DNA of 64,000 nt, taken from the NCBI GenBank assembly GCA_964221845.1, contig CAXPZW010000037.1, forward strand, positions 1 through 64,000, written 5' to 3'. The position numbers and the translations under genes are program-made. Source of the stretch: CAXPZW01 sp964221845 (GTDB lineage Bacteria > Bacteroidota > Bacteroidia > Flavobacteriales_D > Sanyastnellaceae). The first letter of the stretch is position 1, and each line of letters starts with the position of its first letter. Positions 1 to 8,178 of this stretch are shown one piece after another. A model generated the notes under the pieces. That model worked only from the letters and a program-made list of their open reading frames with translations, was not told where the DNA came from and searched no databases.

Positions 1-1658
1 TGTTTGCGCCCGGTATCAGCCACTTGCCCGCGAATGCGCACATAACCTTTATCGCGATCGATGAAATAGCCCAGCGGGGTCACGCCTCCTTCGCCAGAGC
101 GTTCCATGAGTTTGGTGAGTCGACGCAAGTCGCGCGGGTCGGTGGGCACGTTCAGATATGCCAAGTTGCCGCCGTTTCGTGCTTGGTTGGCAAATTGCAC
201 CATGCGCGCCGGAGACATCAGATTGCCCACACCGTATTCGGCTTGCAAGTAACTGTCGAGTTTCTCCATGGAGGTCAAGAACGGCACTCCAAGGGGATCA
301 ACGGTTGCCGTGTCATAGGTAAGTGCCAGCTCAAACGGCCGCACCCCAGCAAACTTGTCGGACATGTACTTGAACTCCTGCTTGAGGAAGTGGTCATCGC
401 GCAAATCTTCCAGCATGTAGTTGTCTACGTAAACGCGGCTGGTGCCCCACGCGCCCAAGGCCAACACCACCACAGATCCGATGAGCACGCCTTTGCGGTT
501 GCGCAGCGTCCAACGGCACCATGCGTGCATGCGGCGGGTCCAGAAATCGTTTTGGGGTTTGTCGTGAAGCAAGGGGGGAGTTTTGCTCAGCACCAGCACC
601 GCTGGGAGCAAAGAGTAGGCAAGCAGGTAGGCCACAAACACACCAATGGCGGTGTAGATGCCAAAGTTGCGGATGGGCTCAATGGTGGAGGTCAATAGGG
701 TTAAAAAGCCGATGGCCGTGGTGAGCGAAGTCAAAAAGGTCGCGATGCCCACTTCCTTAAACGCCACCTTGAGCGCGTGCAGTTTTTCTTGTCCCCCACG
801 CAATTCTTCGAAGTAACGGTTGAGGATGTGCACCACGTCGCTCATGCCCACCACGAACAATATTGTGGGCAGGATAGCCATCATCAAGTCGATTTCCTGG
901 CCAAGCAGTTTGGTAATGGCCATGGTCCAGGTGATGCTCAGCATGACCACAGTCAACGGCACCCACACGCCCCAAGCCGAACGGAAGGCCACAATCAAGA
1001 AGGCCACAATGAGCAGCATGCTTAGGCTGACAAACAGGATCATCTCCCACTTCATCATCTCCACATACACCCCCTGACCAATGGCACGCCCCATGGCGTG
1101 TTCGCCGTCGAACTCAAACTGGTCCAGCAGGTGGGTGACCGAATGGGCCAAACTGTCGCACCCGGTCTTACTCAGGAAATGCTGGTGCTGGATCTGAATG
1201 CAAATGGCCCTGGCGTCGGGCGAAACAAAGCTCCCAGCAATGCCGGGCAAGCTGTACACGCGTGCGCTGTCGATGGCGTAGTTCTCCGGCTCGTTGATGC
1301 GAATCAGATCCTTTTTAACCAGCGAGCCAAACACCATGCGGTGGTCTGGAAAGCGAGTTGGGGAGAGCACCGTTTCGATGTACTCGGTCTGTTCGAGGCT
1401 GTCTACCAGGGCGTCTGCACGGGTGAGGAAGTCCTGCTTAAAAATCCCCGCGTCGTTCTCCAGGGCAATGAGCATGAAGTCGTTGTCGGTGCCAAAGTGC
1501 TCGCGAAAGTCGAAGTAGAAATCACTCTCGGGATCGCCCTTGGGAAAGAACTTCTCAAAATCATAGTCAAACCCCAATTGGCTGACCAGCCAAAAGGCGA
1601 CCAGGGTAAAGCCGCTGATGGCGACCAAGACTCGAAGGCTGATTTTCCGTACGTTCAT
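1..1658 (-). CDS. MMPL/RND-family exporter, N-terminal part (cut by window start)
   Basis: The open frame begins at an ATG (1658) and runs off the low edge of the window with about 552 codons and no stop, so the C-terminal part lies outside. It starts MNVRKISLRVLVAISG with one membrane helix. A large periplasmic stretch follows (FEKFFPKGDPESDFYFDF), then a block of hydrophobic helices around residues 200-330 containing VVGMSDVVHILNRYFEE. A helix, a conserved acidic residue and a short helix in this place are typical of the SSD/MMPL half-transporter of predicted RND exporters, usually 750-800 residues long. A second periplasmic domain begins near residue 410. Such proteins use the proton gradient to export lipids or hydrophobic compounds across the inner membrane; the substrate cannot be told from sequence. 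It is followed upstream by mscL with a terminator between them, so it probably has its own promoter. Confidence 0.85.
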   Translation of the reverse strand, partial: MNVRKISLRVLVAISGFTLVAFWLVSQLGFDYDFEKFFPKGDPESDFYFDFREHFGTDNDFMLIALENDAGIFKQDFLTRADALVDSLEQTEYIETVLSPTRFPDHRMVFGSLVKKDLIRINEPENYAIDSARVYSLPGIAGSFVSPDARAICIQIQHQHFLSKTGCDSLAHSVTHLLDQFEFDGEHAMGRAIGQGVYVEMMKWEMILFVSLSMLLIVAFLIVAFRSAWGVWVPLTVVMLSITWTMAITKLLGQEIDLMMAILPTILFVVGMSDVVHILNRYFEELRGGQEKLHALKVAFKEVGIATFLTSLTTAIGFLTLLTSTIEPIRNFGIYTAIGVFVAYLLAYSLLPAVLVLSKTPPLLHDKPQNDFWTRRMHAWCRWTLRNRKGVLIGSVVVLALGAWGTSRVYVDNYMLEDLRDDHFLKQEFKYMSDKFAGVRPFELALTYDTATVDPLGVPFLTSMEKLDSYLQAEYGVGNLMSPARMVQFANQARNGGNLAYLNVPTDPRDLRRLTKLMERSGEGGVTPLGYFIDRDKGYVRIRGQVADTGRK

Positions 1659-1760
1659 CTGCTCGTTCAACAACGGCTGCCAAAGTTAGTTCTCGACAAG
1701 GTCAAGCTATCCGGAATGTGTCACATTTCCAGCAAGCGTTTGTGTTCGGGGTGCAAAAGA

Positions 1761-1786
1761 AAAGCCCGCCGAATGGGCGGGCTTTT
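1761..1786 (-). terminator. Rho-independent terminator of mscL
   Basis: A hairpin with stem GCCCGCC/GGCGGGC and a 5-base loop is followed on the minus strand by a T-rich run. It lies directly downstream of the mscL stop codon. Confidence 0.8.
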
Positions 1787-1809
1787 GCGATCGTTGCAAG
1801 ATGCAATGC

Positions 1810-2220
1810 TTATTTCTTGAGCAAGTCGCGGATTTCGCCGAGCAATACTTCTTCGTTTGAAGGTGCTGGCGGTGCGGCCGGTGCTTCTTTTTCTTTCTTC
1901 TTGATGTTGTTGTAGCCTTTGACAACCATGAACACACAGAACGCCACCAAAATGAAGGTGATGATGGTGTTGATGAACGCGCCATAGCTAACAGCTACCT
2001 CAGCGGTTTCAACTTCACCCTCAGCGTTCATGACAGCCTCGCTGATCACGTATTTGAGCTCGTTGAAATCCACACCACCGAGCATTTTGCCCACTGGAGG
2101 CATGATGATGTCGTTCACGAGCGATTTGATGATGGCACCGAAGTAAGTGGCCATGATCAAACCTACAGCCAGATCAAGGACGTTGCCCTTATTGATAAAG
2201 TCTTTGAATTCTTTAAGCAT
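1810..2220 (-). CDS. mscL: Large-conductance mechanosensitive channel MscL
   Basis: The 136-residue protein starts MLKEFKDFINKGNVLDLAVG, the conserved amphipathic N-terminus and first membrane helix of MscL. The two helices are at about residues 15-45 and 75-105, and the C-terminal charged helix ends EEVLLGEIRDLLKK. A run of Ala and Pro (PAAPPAP) links the second helix to the C-terminal bundle. Length and layout fit the family (about 130-150 residues). MscL forms a homopentameric inner-membrane pore that opens under membrane tension to release osmolytes during hypo-osmotic shock, which suits an organism exposed to salinity changes. It appears monocistronic, with a terminator just downstream and a long gene-free stretch upstream. 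Confidence 0.97.
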   Translation of the reverse strand: MLKEFKDFINKGNVLDLAVGLIMATYFGAIIKSLVNDIIMPPVGKMLGGVDFNELKYVISEAVMNAEGEVETAEVAVSYGAFINTIITFILVAFCVFMVVKGYNNIKKKEKEAPAAPPAPSNEEVLLGEIRDLLKK

Positions 2221-2353
2221 AGTTCTAGGGGTTGATTATGAATGCATTTTCAAGGAGAAGGTAAAACAAACGTAAGCCAAAACGTTTCCTTCAAGTCTAT
2301 CGGACTGTGAGCGCTTGTGTAATGGAAGCCAGGGATTGTGAACTGACCGACTT

Positions 2354-2444
2354 TATGAAGTGCAAGTGGAAGCGTAAGGTTTTAGTGCAAGGGGGGCGTT
2401 GTGGTGGGGGAGTTAAAAGTGAAGAGTGGCTATGTGCAGGTGGG
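2354..2444. repeat. Intergenic repeat, GTGCAAG / AAAAGTGAAGAGTG modules (copy 1)
   Basis: The 432-bp gap between mscL and dnaK holds no convincing gene. In its middle lie modules GTGCAAGTGGAAG (from 2357), AGTGCAAGG (2384-2392), GGGGCGTTG (about 2393-2401) and AGTTAAAAGTGAAGAGTGG (2411-2429). The same modules recur in other gaps of this window (31936, 34973, 40462, 41645, 49486). The rest of the gap has only the dnaK terminator. Confidence 0.6.
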
Positions 2445-2600
2445 CTCGCGGATGGCCGAAAGGGCGGAAGGGCAAACGTGCAGGATTTTCTCCAACTGGT
2501 CGCCTCGATCACGCTCGAGGTGGTTGCAGAACGTCGCTAATGGCCCGAGAGGAGTGTCAGTCGTGAGCGCAACGCAAACAGACATAGAACCGATACAACA

Positions 2601-2631
2601 AAAAAGGCCATCGCTTTCACGATGGCCTTTC
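2601..2631 (-). terminator. Rho-independent terminator of dnaK
   Basis: An 11-bp perfect stem (AAAGGCCATCG/CGATGGCCTTT, 2603-2613 and 2620-2630) with a 6-base loop is followed on the minus strand by a T run. It sits just past the dnaK stop. Confidence 0.9.
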
Positions 2632-2652
2632 TCAGTATAGGATCAATGCGTG

Positions 2653-4566
2653 TTACTTCTCATCGTTGACTTCTTCGAAGTCGACGTCAGTCACTTCTTC
2701 ATCACCACCGCCGGTGTCGGCGCCAGCGTCAGCACTTGCGCCTTCTGCACCGCCTTCGGCGTTTGCAGCGTTGTACATGTCTTGAGACGCAGCTTGGAAG
2801 GCTGTGTTCAAGGAGTCCATCGCAGGTTTGATTTGATCTACCTCGCCGGTTTTGTGGGCTTCCTTGAGGGCCGCGAGTGCGTCCTCGATCGGTTGCTTTT
2901 TGTCGGCAGGGATCTTGTCTCCGTACTCGCTCAGTTGCTTGTCGGTTTGGAAGATCAACGAGTCGGCTTGGTTAACGATGTCGGCTTTCTCCTTGGCAGC
3001 GGCATCGGCGTCGGCGTTGGCTTCGGCTTCTGCTTTCATGCGTTGGATTTCGTCGTCGCTCAGTCCGCTCGATGCTTCGATGCGGATGCTTTGCTCCTTG
3101 CCGGTGGCTTTGTCCTTGGCGCCTACGTTGATGATGCCGTTGGCGTCGATGTCAAAGGTCACCTCGATTTGAGGTACCCCACGCGGTGCGGGTGGAATGT
3201 CGCCGAGGTGGAAGCGGCCAATGGTGCGGTTGTCCTGCGCCATCGAGCGCTCGCCTTGGAGCACGTGGATCTCTACCGAAGGTTGGTTGTCCGAAGCGGT
3301 CGAGAAGGTCTCAGACTTCTTGGTTGGGATGGTGGTGTTTGCGTCAATAAGACGGGTGAACACACCGCCCATGGTCTCGATGCCGAGTGAGAGCGGGGTC
3401 ACATCCAATAGGAGAACGTCCTTCACCTCACCGGTGAGAACACCGCCTTGGATGGCAGCGCCTACGGCAACCACCTCGTCCGGGTTCACCCCTTTCGAAG
3501 GCTCCTTGCCGAAGTAGCTCTTCACCGCGTCTTGTACCGCAGGAATACGGGTAGAACCACCCACGAGGATGACCTCGTCGATGTCGGACTTGCTGAGGCC
3601 TGCTGCTTTGAGGGCTGCTTCACACGGCTCGATGGAGCGCTTGATGAGCGAATCGGTGATCTGCTCAAACTTTGCGCGGCTCAGCGAGCGCACCAAGTGC
3701 TTGGGAATGCCGTCCACCGGCATGATGTACGGGAGGTTGATCTCCGAAGAAGACGAGCTCGAGAGTTCGATTTTCGCTTTCTCGGCAGCTTCCTTCAGAC
3801 GCTGGAGGGCCATGGGGTCCTTCGAGAGGTCGAGGCCGCCGTTTTCGTCCTTGAATTCTTGCACCAACCATTCGATGATGGCTTGGTCGAAGTCGTCACC
3901 GCCCAAGTGGGTGTCACCATCGGTAGCGAGTACTTCGAATACGCCGTCGCCCAGCTCCAGAATACTCACATCGTGGGTACCACCACCGAGGTCGAATACG
4001 GCGATTTTTTGGTCTTGCATCTTCTTGTCCAGGCCGTATGCGAGGGCTGCGGCGGTAGGCTCGTTGATGATGCGTTTTACGGTCAGACCTGCCACTTCGC
4101 CGGCCTCTTTGGTGGCTTGGCGTTGGGCATCGTTGAAGTACGCGGGAACGGTGATCACCGCCTCGGTTACTTCTTGGCCGAGGTAATCCTCAGCAGTCTT
4201 TTTCATTTTCTGGAGCACCATCGCAGAGATTTCCTGCGGGGTGTACAGGCGGTCGTCGATTTTGACGCGCGGAGTATTGTTGTCACCGCGAACCACGTCG
4301 TAGGGTACGCGGTCGGCCTCCTTCTGCGACTCATCATAGGAGTTGCCCATGAAGCGCTTGATGGAGTATACCGTCTTGGTCGGGTTGGTGATGGCCTGGC
4401 GCTTGGCGGGATCGCCAATTTTACGCTCGCCACCGTCTACAAAGGCTACGATGGACGGCGTGGTGCGACGTCCTTCGCTGTTTTGGATCACTACCGGCTC
4501 GTTGCCTTCCATAACGGCAACGCAGCTGTTGGTGGTTCCGAGGTCGATGCCAATGATCTTGCTCAT
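2653..4566 (-). CDS. dnaK: Molecular chaperone DnaK (Hsp70)
   Basis: The 637-residue protein begins MSKIIGIDLGTTNSCVAVME, the phosphate-1 motif of the Hsp70 ATPase. It continues with VPAYFNDAQRQATKEAG, the phosphate-2 motif IAVFDLGGGTHDVSILEL, and ILVGGSTRIPAVQ. The substrate-binding domain includes LLLDVTPLSLGIETMGG and DIDANGIINVGAKDKATGK. The tail is a helical lid, a Gly/Ala/Asp-rich linker and the acidic end DEEVTDVDFEEVNDEK, as usual for bacterial DnaK. It is full length. DnaK folds and refolds proteins in the cytoplasm with DnaJ and GrpE, neither of which is adjacent. It is transcribed divergently from the ACMSD gene and ends in its own terminator, so it looks monocistronic. Confidence 0.99.
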   Translation of the reverse strand: MSKIIGIDLGTTNSCVAVMEGNEPVVIQNSEGRRTTPSIVAFVDGGERKIGDPAKRQAITNPTKTVYSIKRFMGNSYDESQKEADRVPYDVVRGDNNTPRVKIDDRLYTPQEISAMVLQKMKKTAEDYLGQEVTEAVITVPAYFNDAQRQATKEAGEVAGLTVKRIINEPTAAALAYGLDKKMQDQKIAVFDLGGGTHDVSILELGDGVFEVLATDGDTHLGGDDFDQAIIEWLVQEFKDENGGLDLSKDPMALQRLKEAAEKAKIELSSSSSSEINLPYIMPVDGIPKHLVRSLSRAKFEQITDSLIKRSIEPCEAALKAAGLSKSDIDEVILVGGSTRIPAVQDAVKSYFGKEPSKGVNPDEVVAVGAAIQGGVLTGEVKDVLLLDVTPLSLGIETMGGVFTRLIDANTTIPTKKSETFSTASDNQPSVEIHVLQGERSMAQDNRTIGRFHLGDIPPAPRGVPQIEVTFDIDANGIINVGAKDKATGKEQSIRIEASSGLSDDEIQRMKAEAEANADADAAAKEKADIVNQADSLIFQTDKQLSEYGDKIPADKKQPIEDALAALKEAHKTGEVDQIKPAMDSLNTAFQAASQDMYNAANAEGGAEGASADAGADTGGGDEEVTDVDFEEVNDEK

Positions 4567-4775
4567 ATCGTGTTGAATTCGTGTCCTGATTAACGTGAAT
4601 GTTCGGTCGGCGTTAGGTCAATTCATGTGCCAACGGGCCAAACGCCGGATTCTGCGAAATATTGACAGACTCAGCCGCCAGATGCACCTCCAGCCTGTCA
4701 GTCCGTCTGCCAATCTGACCTCCTTAGACCTGTCCTGCCAAATGTGTTTCTTTGCCTCGACCCAACCCGATTGCC

Positions 4776-5789
4776 GTGCTGAAGATTGACATGCATACCC
4801 ACATCATGCCGGACCGCGTGCCCGACTGGACTACCAAGTTTGGCTACGGACCTTTCATCCACCTCGACCACCACAGAGAAGGATTCGCGCGCATGATGCA
4901 AGGGGAGAAATTCTTCCGCGAAATCGAAGCCAACTGCTGGGACCCCGAAACCCGCATCCGCGAATACGCCGAGTGGAACACCCAAGTGCAAGTGGTGTGC
5001 ACCATCCCGGTACTCTTTAGCTACTGGGCGCGACCGGCAGATGGATTGGACATCTCCCGCTTCCTCAACGACCAGCTGGCCGAGAATTGCAACAAGCACC
5101 CCAAGCACATGATTGGTTTGGGCACCGTGCCCATGCAGGACACCGAGCTCGCCATCCAAGAGCTCGAGCGTTGCAAAACCGAGCTCGGCTTCAAAGGCGT
5201 ACAAATCGGGTCCAACATCAACGACCTCAACCTGAGCGAACCGCGCTTCTTCGAATTCTTCAAAGCCTGCCAAGACTTGGACATGGCCGTACTGGTGCAC
5301 CCGTGGAACATGATGGGCAAACCTTCGATGGAGAAGTACTGGTTGCCCTGGCTGGTGGGCATGCCGGCAGAAACCTCGCGTGCCATTTGCTCGATGATTT
5401 TCAGTGGGTTCATGGAGGCGTTGCCAGACTTGCGCATGTGCTTTGCGCACGCCTCGGGCTCTTTCTTGGCCACCATTGGTCGCATTGAGCACGGCTTCAA
5501 CTGCCGCCCCGACTTGGTGGCCATCGACAACCCCATCAACCCGCGTGAGTACCTGGGCAAGTTTTGGATCGATTGCATCACCCACGATTTCCGCATGCTG
5601 GAGTATGTGGTGGAAATGATGGGACCGCGCAAAGTGTGTCTCGGGACCGACTACCCTTTCCCTCTGGGAGACCTGGAATTCGGCAAGTTCATTGAGGACG
5701 AGCCCAAAGGCCAAGCGCTGCTCGAGGACATCTTCTGCAACAGCACCCTGGACTGGCTCAAGCTGGACAAAGCCGATTTCGCGCTGTAA
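4776..5789 (+). CDS. 2-amino-3-carboxymuconate-6-semialdehyde decarboxylase-like amidohydrolase (ACMSD)
   Basis: The protein belongs to the amidohydrolase superfamily, ACMSD branch. Metal ligands are visible: KIDMHTHIMP near the N-terminus (His-X-His), VHPWNMMGKPSMEKYWLPWL (His near 175), FAHASG (His near 224) and CLGTDYPFPLG (Asp near 290). The run HPWNMMG together with GTDYPFP is characteristic of true ACMSD, which removes CO2 from ACMS in the kynurenine route of tryptophan breakdown. I chose the GTG at 4776 because it gives MLKIDMHTH, the usual N-terminus; a TTG at 4752 would add eight residues. No other kynurenine genes are in the window. The ECF sigma gene follows 75 bp downstream on the same strand. 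Confidence 0.85.
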   Translation: MLKIDMHTHIMPDRVPDWTTKFGYGPFIHLDHHREGFARMMQGEKFFREIEANCWDPETRIREYAEWNTQVQVVCTIPVLFSYWARPADGLDISRFLNDQLAENCNKHPKHMIGLGTVPMQDTELAIQELERCKTELGFKGVQIGSNINDLNLSEPRFFEFFKACQDLDMAVLVHPWNMMGKPSMEKYWLPWLVGMPAETSRAICSMIFSGFMEALPDLRMCFAHASGSFLATIGRIEHGFNCRPDLVAIDNPINPREYLGKFWIDCITHDFRMLEYVVEMMGPRKVCLGTDYPFPLGDLEFGKFIEDEPKGQALLEDIFCNSTLDWLKLDKADFAL

Positions 5790-5864
5790 GTCTTTTCTGA
5801 CTTTGCGTATTTTAAGGGAAGGCGTGCAACTCTTTTTGGTGGCACGCAGTCTATCATTCACTTC

Positions 5865-6419
5865 ATGGAGAACTTGGAGGACATCATCGCAGGATGCCGC
5901 AAAGGCAAACGACGTGCACAAGATGCCCTGTACCGACAGTACAGTGGCCTGTTGTATGGAGTCTGTCTGCGCTACACCCGCAGCGGCCAAGAGGCCGAAG
6001 ACATCCTCCAAGAAACCTTCGTAAAGATTTACCGCCACATCGGCAAGTACAGCATGGACAAGTCCTTTGAGGGCTGGATTCGGCGCATTGCGATCAACAC
6101 GGCCATCACCAGTTACCGCAAGAACCTGAAGCACGCCTACCAAGAGGACATCACTGACCCCACGTTTGCCAAGTACGATGTGGACGACACCGGGGATTGC
6201 GACTATACCCGTGAGGAACTGCTCACCTGTATCCAAGCCCTGCCCGACGGCTACCGCACCGTGTTCAACATGTACGTGGTCGAAGGGTACAAACACAAAG
6301 AAATTGCCGAGATGCTGGACATCGACATCAACACGTCCAAGAGCCAACTCTCGAGAGCTAAAAAATATTTGCAGCGGGAATTGATCCAGCTGAGCCAAGT
6401 ACACGCTACAACACGATGA
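5865..6419 (+). CDS. RNA polymerase ECF-type sigma-70 factor
   Basis: This is a 184-residue sigma factor with only regions 2 and 4. Region 2 is visible as ALYRQYSGLLYGVCLRYTRS followed by EDILQETFVKIYRHIGKYS and FEGWIRRIAINTAITSYRKN. Region 4 is LPDGYRTVFNMYVVEGYKHK followed by EIAEMLDIDINTSKSQLSRA. It would direct RNA polymerase to a small set of promoters. Its stop overlaps the start of the next gene by four bases (ATGA), so the two are translationally coupled, the usual arrangement of an ECF sigma with its regulator. Target genes are unknown; the outer-membrane protein two genes downstream is a likely member. Confidence 0.93.
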   Translation: MENLEDIIAGCRKGKRRAQDALYRQYSGLLYGVCLRYTRSGQEAEDILQETFVKIYRHIGKYSMDKSFEGWIRRIAINTAITSYRKNLKHAYQEDITDPTFAKYDVDDTGDCDYTREELLTCIQALPDGYRTVFNMYVVEGYKHKEIAEMLDIDINTSKSQLSRAKKYLQRELIQLSQVHATTR

Positions 6420-6997
6420 CGAACCGAAGTGAAGATCCATTGATGCACCAGGTGCGCGACCAGTTCTCCAGCTGGACGCCGCAAGCCCCTGCCGGCGTGC
6501 AACAAGCGGTGTATGCCGAATTGGGCAAAGGCGCCTTCTGGCGCTGGAGCGCAACGTCGCTGAACGTATGGTACCTCGCCCTGCTCTTGGGCGGCGCCGG
6601 CCTTTTGCTGGGCGCAGGGTGGAAGACCGAGCCCACCTCGGTGGCCCAACCGGTACAACCCTTGGAGCAAACTGCACCTGTGACCTGGGAGGCGTTCTAC
6701 CCCGAACAAACCGCCCCAACCCACGTGGCGCAAGAAGTGCCCGCTGTCACACCAGCACAGGCACGTGCCTATACTTACGTGAAGCCGCAGCCTAAGCCTG
6801 CTCCGCTGATGGCCTCGTTGGACAACACCCCCATGCACACCCTCGGACCGGTGCTCGTACAAACCGCAGCCATCACCCCAGCTTTGAACGCTGACCTCAA
6901 CTATTGGGGAAAAGTGGATATTTGGGACCAGCTGCAGGATACCGACCGCGATGAAATCCGCCTGGTATTCCACGTAACCGTACCCGAAGAAGAATAA
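6416..6997 (+). CDS. Single-pass membrane protein, candidate anti-sigma factor
   Basis: The 193-residue protein has a cytoplasmic-looking N-terminus of about 45 residues, one membrane helix (LNVWYLALLLGGAGLLLGAG, about residues 45-64) and a Pro/Gln/Thr-rich outer part ending in acidic residues. I do not recognise a named domain. Its overlap with the sigma gene, the single helix and the periplasmic tail make an anti-sigma or sigma-regulator role the best inference, but no zinc anti-sigma motif (HXXXCXXC) is present. Bases 6729-6832 of this gene recur almost unchanged at 41452-41555. A beta-barrel protein follows 15 bp downstream. Confidence 0.75.
   Translation: MTNRSEDPLMHQVRDQFSSWTPQAPAGVQQAVYAELGKGAFWRWSATSLNVWYLALLLGGAGLLLGAGWKTEPTSVAQPVQPLEQTAPVTWEAFYPEQTAPTHVAQEVPAVTPAQARAYTYVKPQPKPAPLMASLDNTPMHTLGPVLVQTAAITPALNADLNYWGKVDIWDQLQDTDRDEIRLVFHVTVPEEE
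6729..6832 (+). repeat. Source copy of 104-bp duplicated segment
   Basis: This part of the candidate anti-sigma gene encodes QEVPAVTPAQARAYTYVKPQ and onward. Aligned without gaps to 41452-41555 it shows 10 mismatches in 104 bases by direct count. The reading frame is kept in both copies. Confidence 0.9.
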
Positions 6998-7012
6998 AAC
7001 GGAACACCATCC

Positions 7013-7981
7013 ATGCTCCGCAATCCGAACCCACTTGGATGGAAAAGCAGCGCTCTTGTAGCGTTGCTTTTTTGTTGCTCCCTGCTGAGCCAGGCCTTCT
7101 CAACGTGCCCAGGCGATACCATCATTGTGGACGGCAAACAAGTGGTGGTCGAACGCCGGGTGACCGCCAGTGATACCGAGCTACCCCAAGACGATGAAAC
7201 CGGCCACCGCCGTATCATTCGCCGTTACATCGGTGGCGTAGGAGGGGGCATTGGCGCGACGCTTGCCAGCCAAAGCAGCCAAACCGCTGGGTTCGAAACC
7301 ATCGATGAATTTATTGGTCGCCCCACTTCTGCCCGCGTGGCGTTTCAAGCCGGGCTGACCTTTGGGTATGAATCTGGTGAGAAGTGGTTGTTCGAAACCG
7401 GACTGTTCCTGGGCTACACCTCGGTAGGTAACCGCTATTTTGTGGGGTCTGCGTTGGGGGATTCCTTGGTGGCGTTTGAGTCTCCGGAAGTAGGAGCCCT
7501 GAATCAGATTCGCCGCTTCCGTTACGAAATCGGGGAAGAGTGGTACACCGATCCGGTGTCCCTGCGCAAAGGGAGCTACTCCCAACTCACCGCCGACGTG
7601 CCCTTGCAGCTGCTGACCCGTTTTCCCGCGCCGCGCGGTTCCAAAACCTTGTGGTTGGCCGGGGGCGGCGTGCGCACGCGCTTCCTGTTGAATGCGACCT
7701 CCACCAATTGGGTGCTGCTCAACGAGGATGGCGGCTACCGGTTTTTGGACCTCGACGACATTGCCCCGCGCCCCTTTCAGCTGGACGTGGTGCTCACCGG
7801 AGGGGTGCGTTTGGTGATGAATCAGAAGTCACACCTGGGCATTCGCGGATTTATTTCGCTGCCTGTAGTTGGCCCGGTGACCACCGCTGAACCCTTTGAT
7901 ATGCGCTGGGTTCAGGCCGGAGTGACGGTCACGGTTAACAAAATTTTCCGCCACGACCAGAAGCGGAACACAACAAATTGA
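7013..7981 (+). CDS. Secreted outer-membrane beta-barrel protein, unknown function
   Basis: The 322-residue product starts with a signal peptide (basic start, then ALVALLFCCSLLSQAFS). The mature part has alternating hydrophobic strands typical of small Bacteroidota porin-like proteins, for example VAFQAGLTFGYESGEKWLFE, TGLFLGYTSVGNRYF and LWLAGGGVRTRFLLN, ending with a strand pattern VQAGVTVTVNKIF. A Gly-rich stretch (YIGGVGGGIGATLAS) lies near residue 75. It is the third gene of the sigma/anti-sigma-like operon, 15 bp after the second, so it is probably the regulated output or the sensor of that module. A strong terminator follows. No specific function can be assigned. Confidence 0.8.
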   Translation: MLRNPNPLGWKSSALVALLFCCSLLSQAFSTCPGDTIIVDGKQVVVERRVTASDTELPQDDETGHRRIIRRYIGGVGGGIGATLASQSSQTAGFETIDEFIGRPTSARVAFQAGLTFGYESGEKWLFETGLFLGYTSVGNRYFVGSALGDSLVAFESPEVGALNQIRRFRYEIGEEWYTDPVSLRKGSYSQLTADVPLQLLTRFPAPRGSKTLWLAGGGVRTRFLLNATSTNWVLLNEDGGYRFLDLDDIAPRPFQLDVVLTGGVRLVMNQKSHLGIRGFISLPVVGPVTTAEPFDMRWVQAGVTVTVNKIFRHDQKRNTTN

Positions 7982-8093
7982 GATTTCAGGCGTCATTATA
8001 CCAGAGCGTTTATTCATAGTTCATTGTAGCTCTAAGTCACATATTCCTGCAAGGATATCTGCTTAGAATCTCAAGTTGTTTTGGTTAAGGTTG

Positions 8094-8119
8094 AAAAGGG
8101 ACTCAAAGGAGTCCCTTTT
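8094..8119 (+). terminator. Rho-independent terminator of the sigma-factor operon
   Basis: An 11-bp perfect stem (AAAAGGGACTC/GAGTCCCTTTT) with loop AAAG lies between the barrel gene and the next secreted protein. Confidence 0.85.
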
Positions 8120-8178
8120 CACTTTTCTGGACTTTTGTAAAGCCCTTGATCTCCGGGATTTTCGTACTTTGCTAGACA

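Noticed and set aside
3448..4593. Plus-strand open frame of 381 codons
   Set aside because: Mirror of dnaK, which is certain.
4698..6719. Long minus-strand open frame (673 codons)
   Set aside because: Antisense to ACMSD and the sigma gene; no recognisable domain, and typical of antisense frames in GC-rich DNA.
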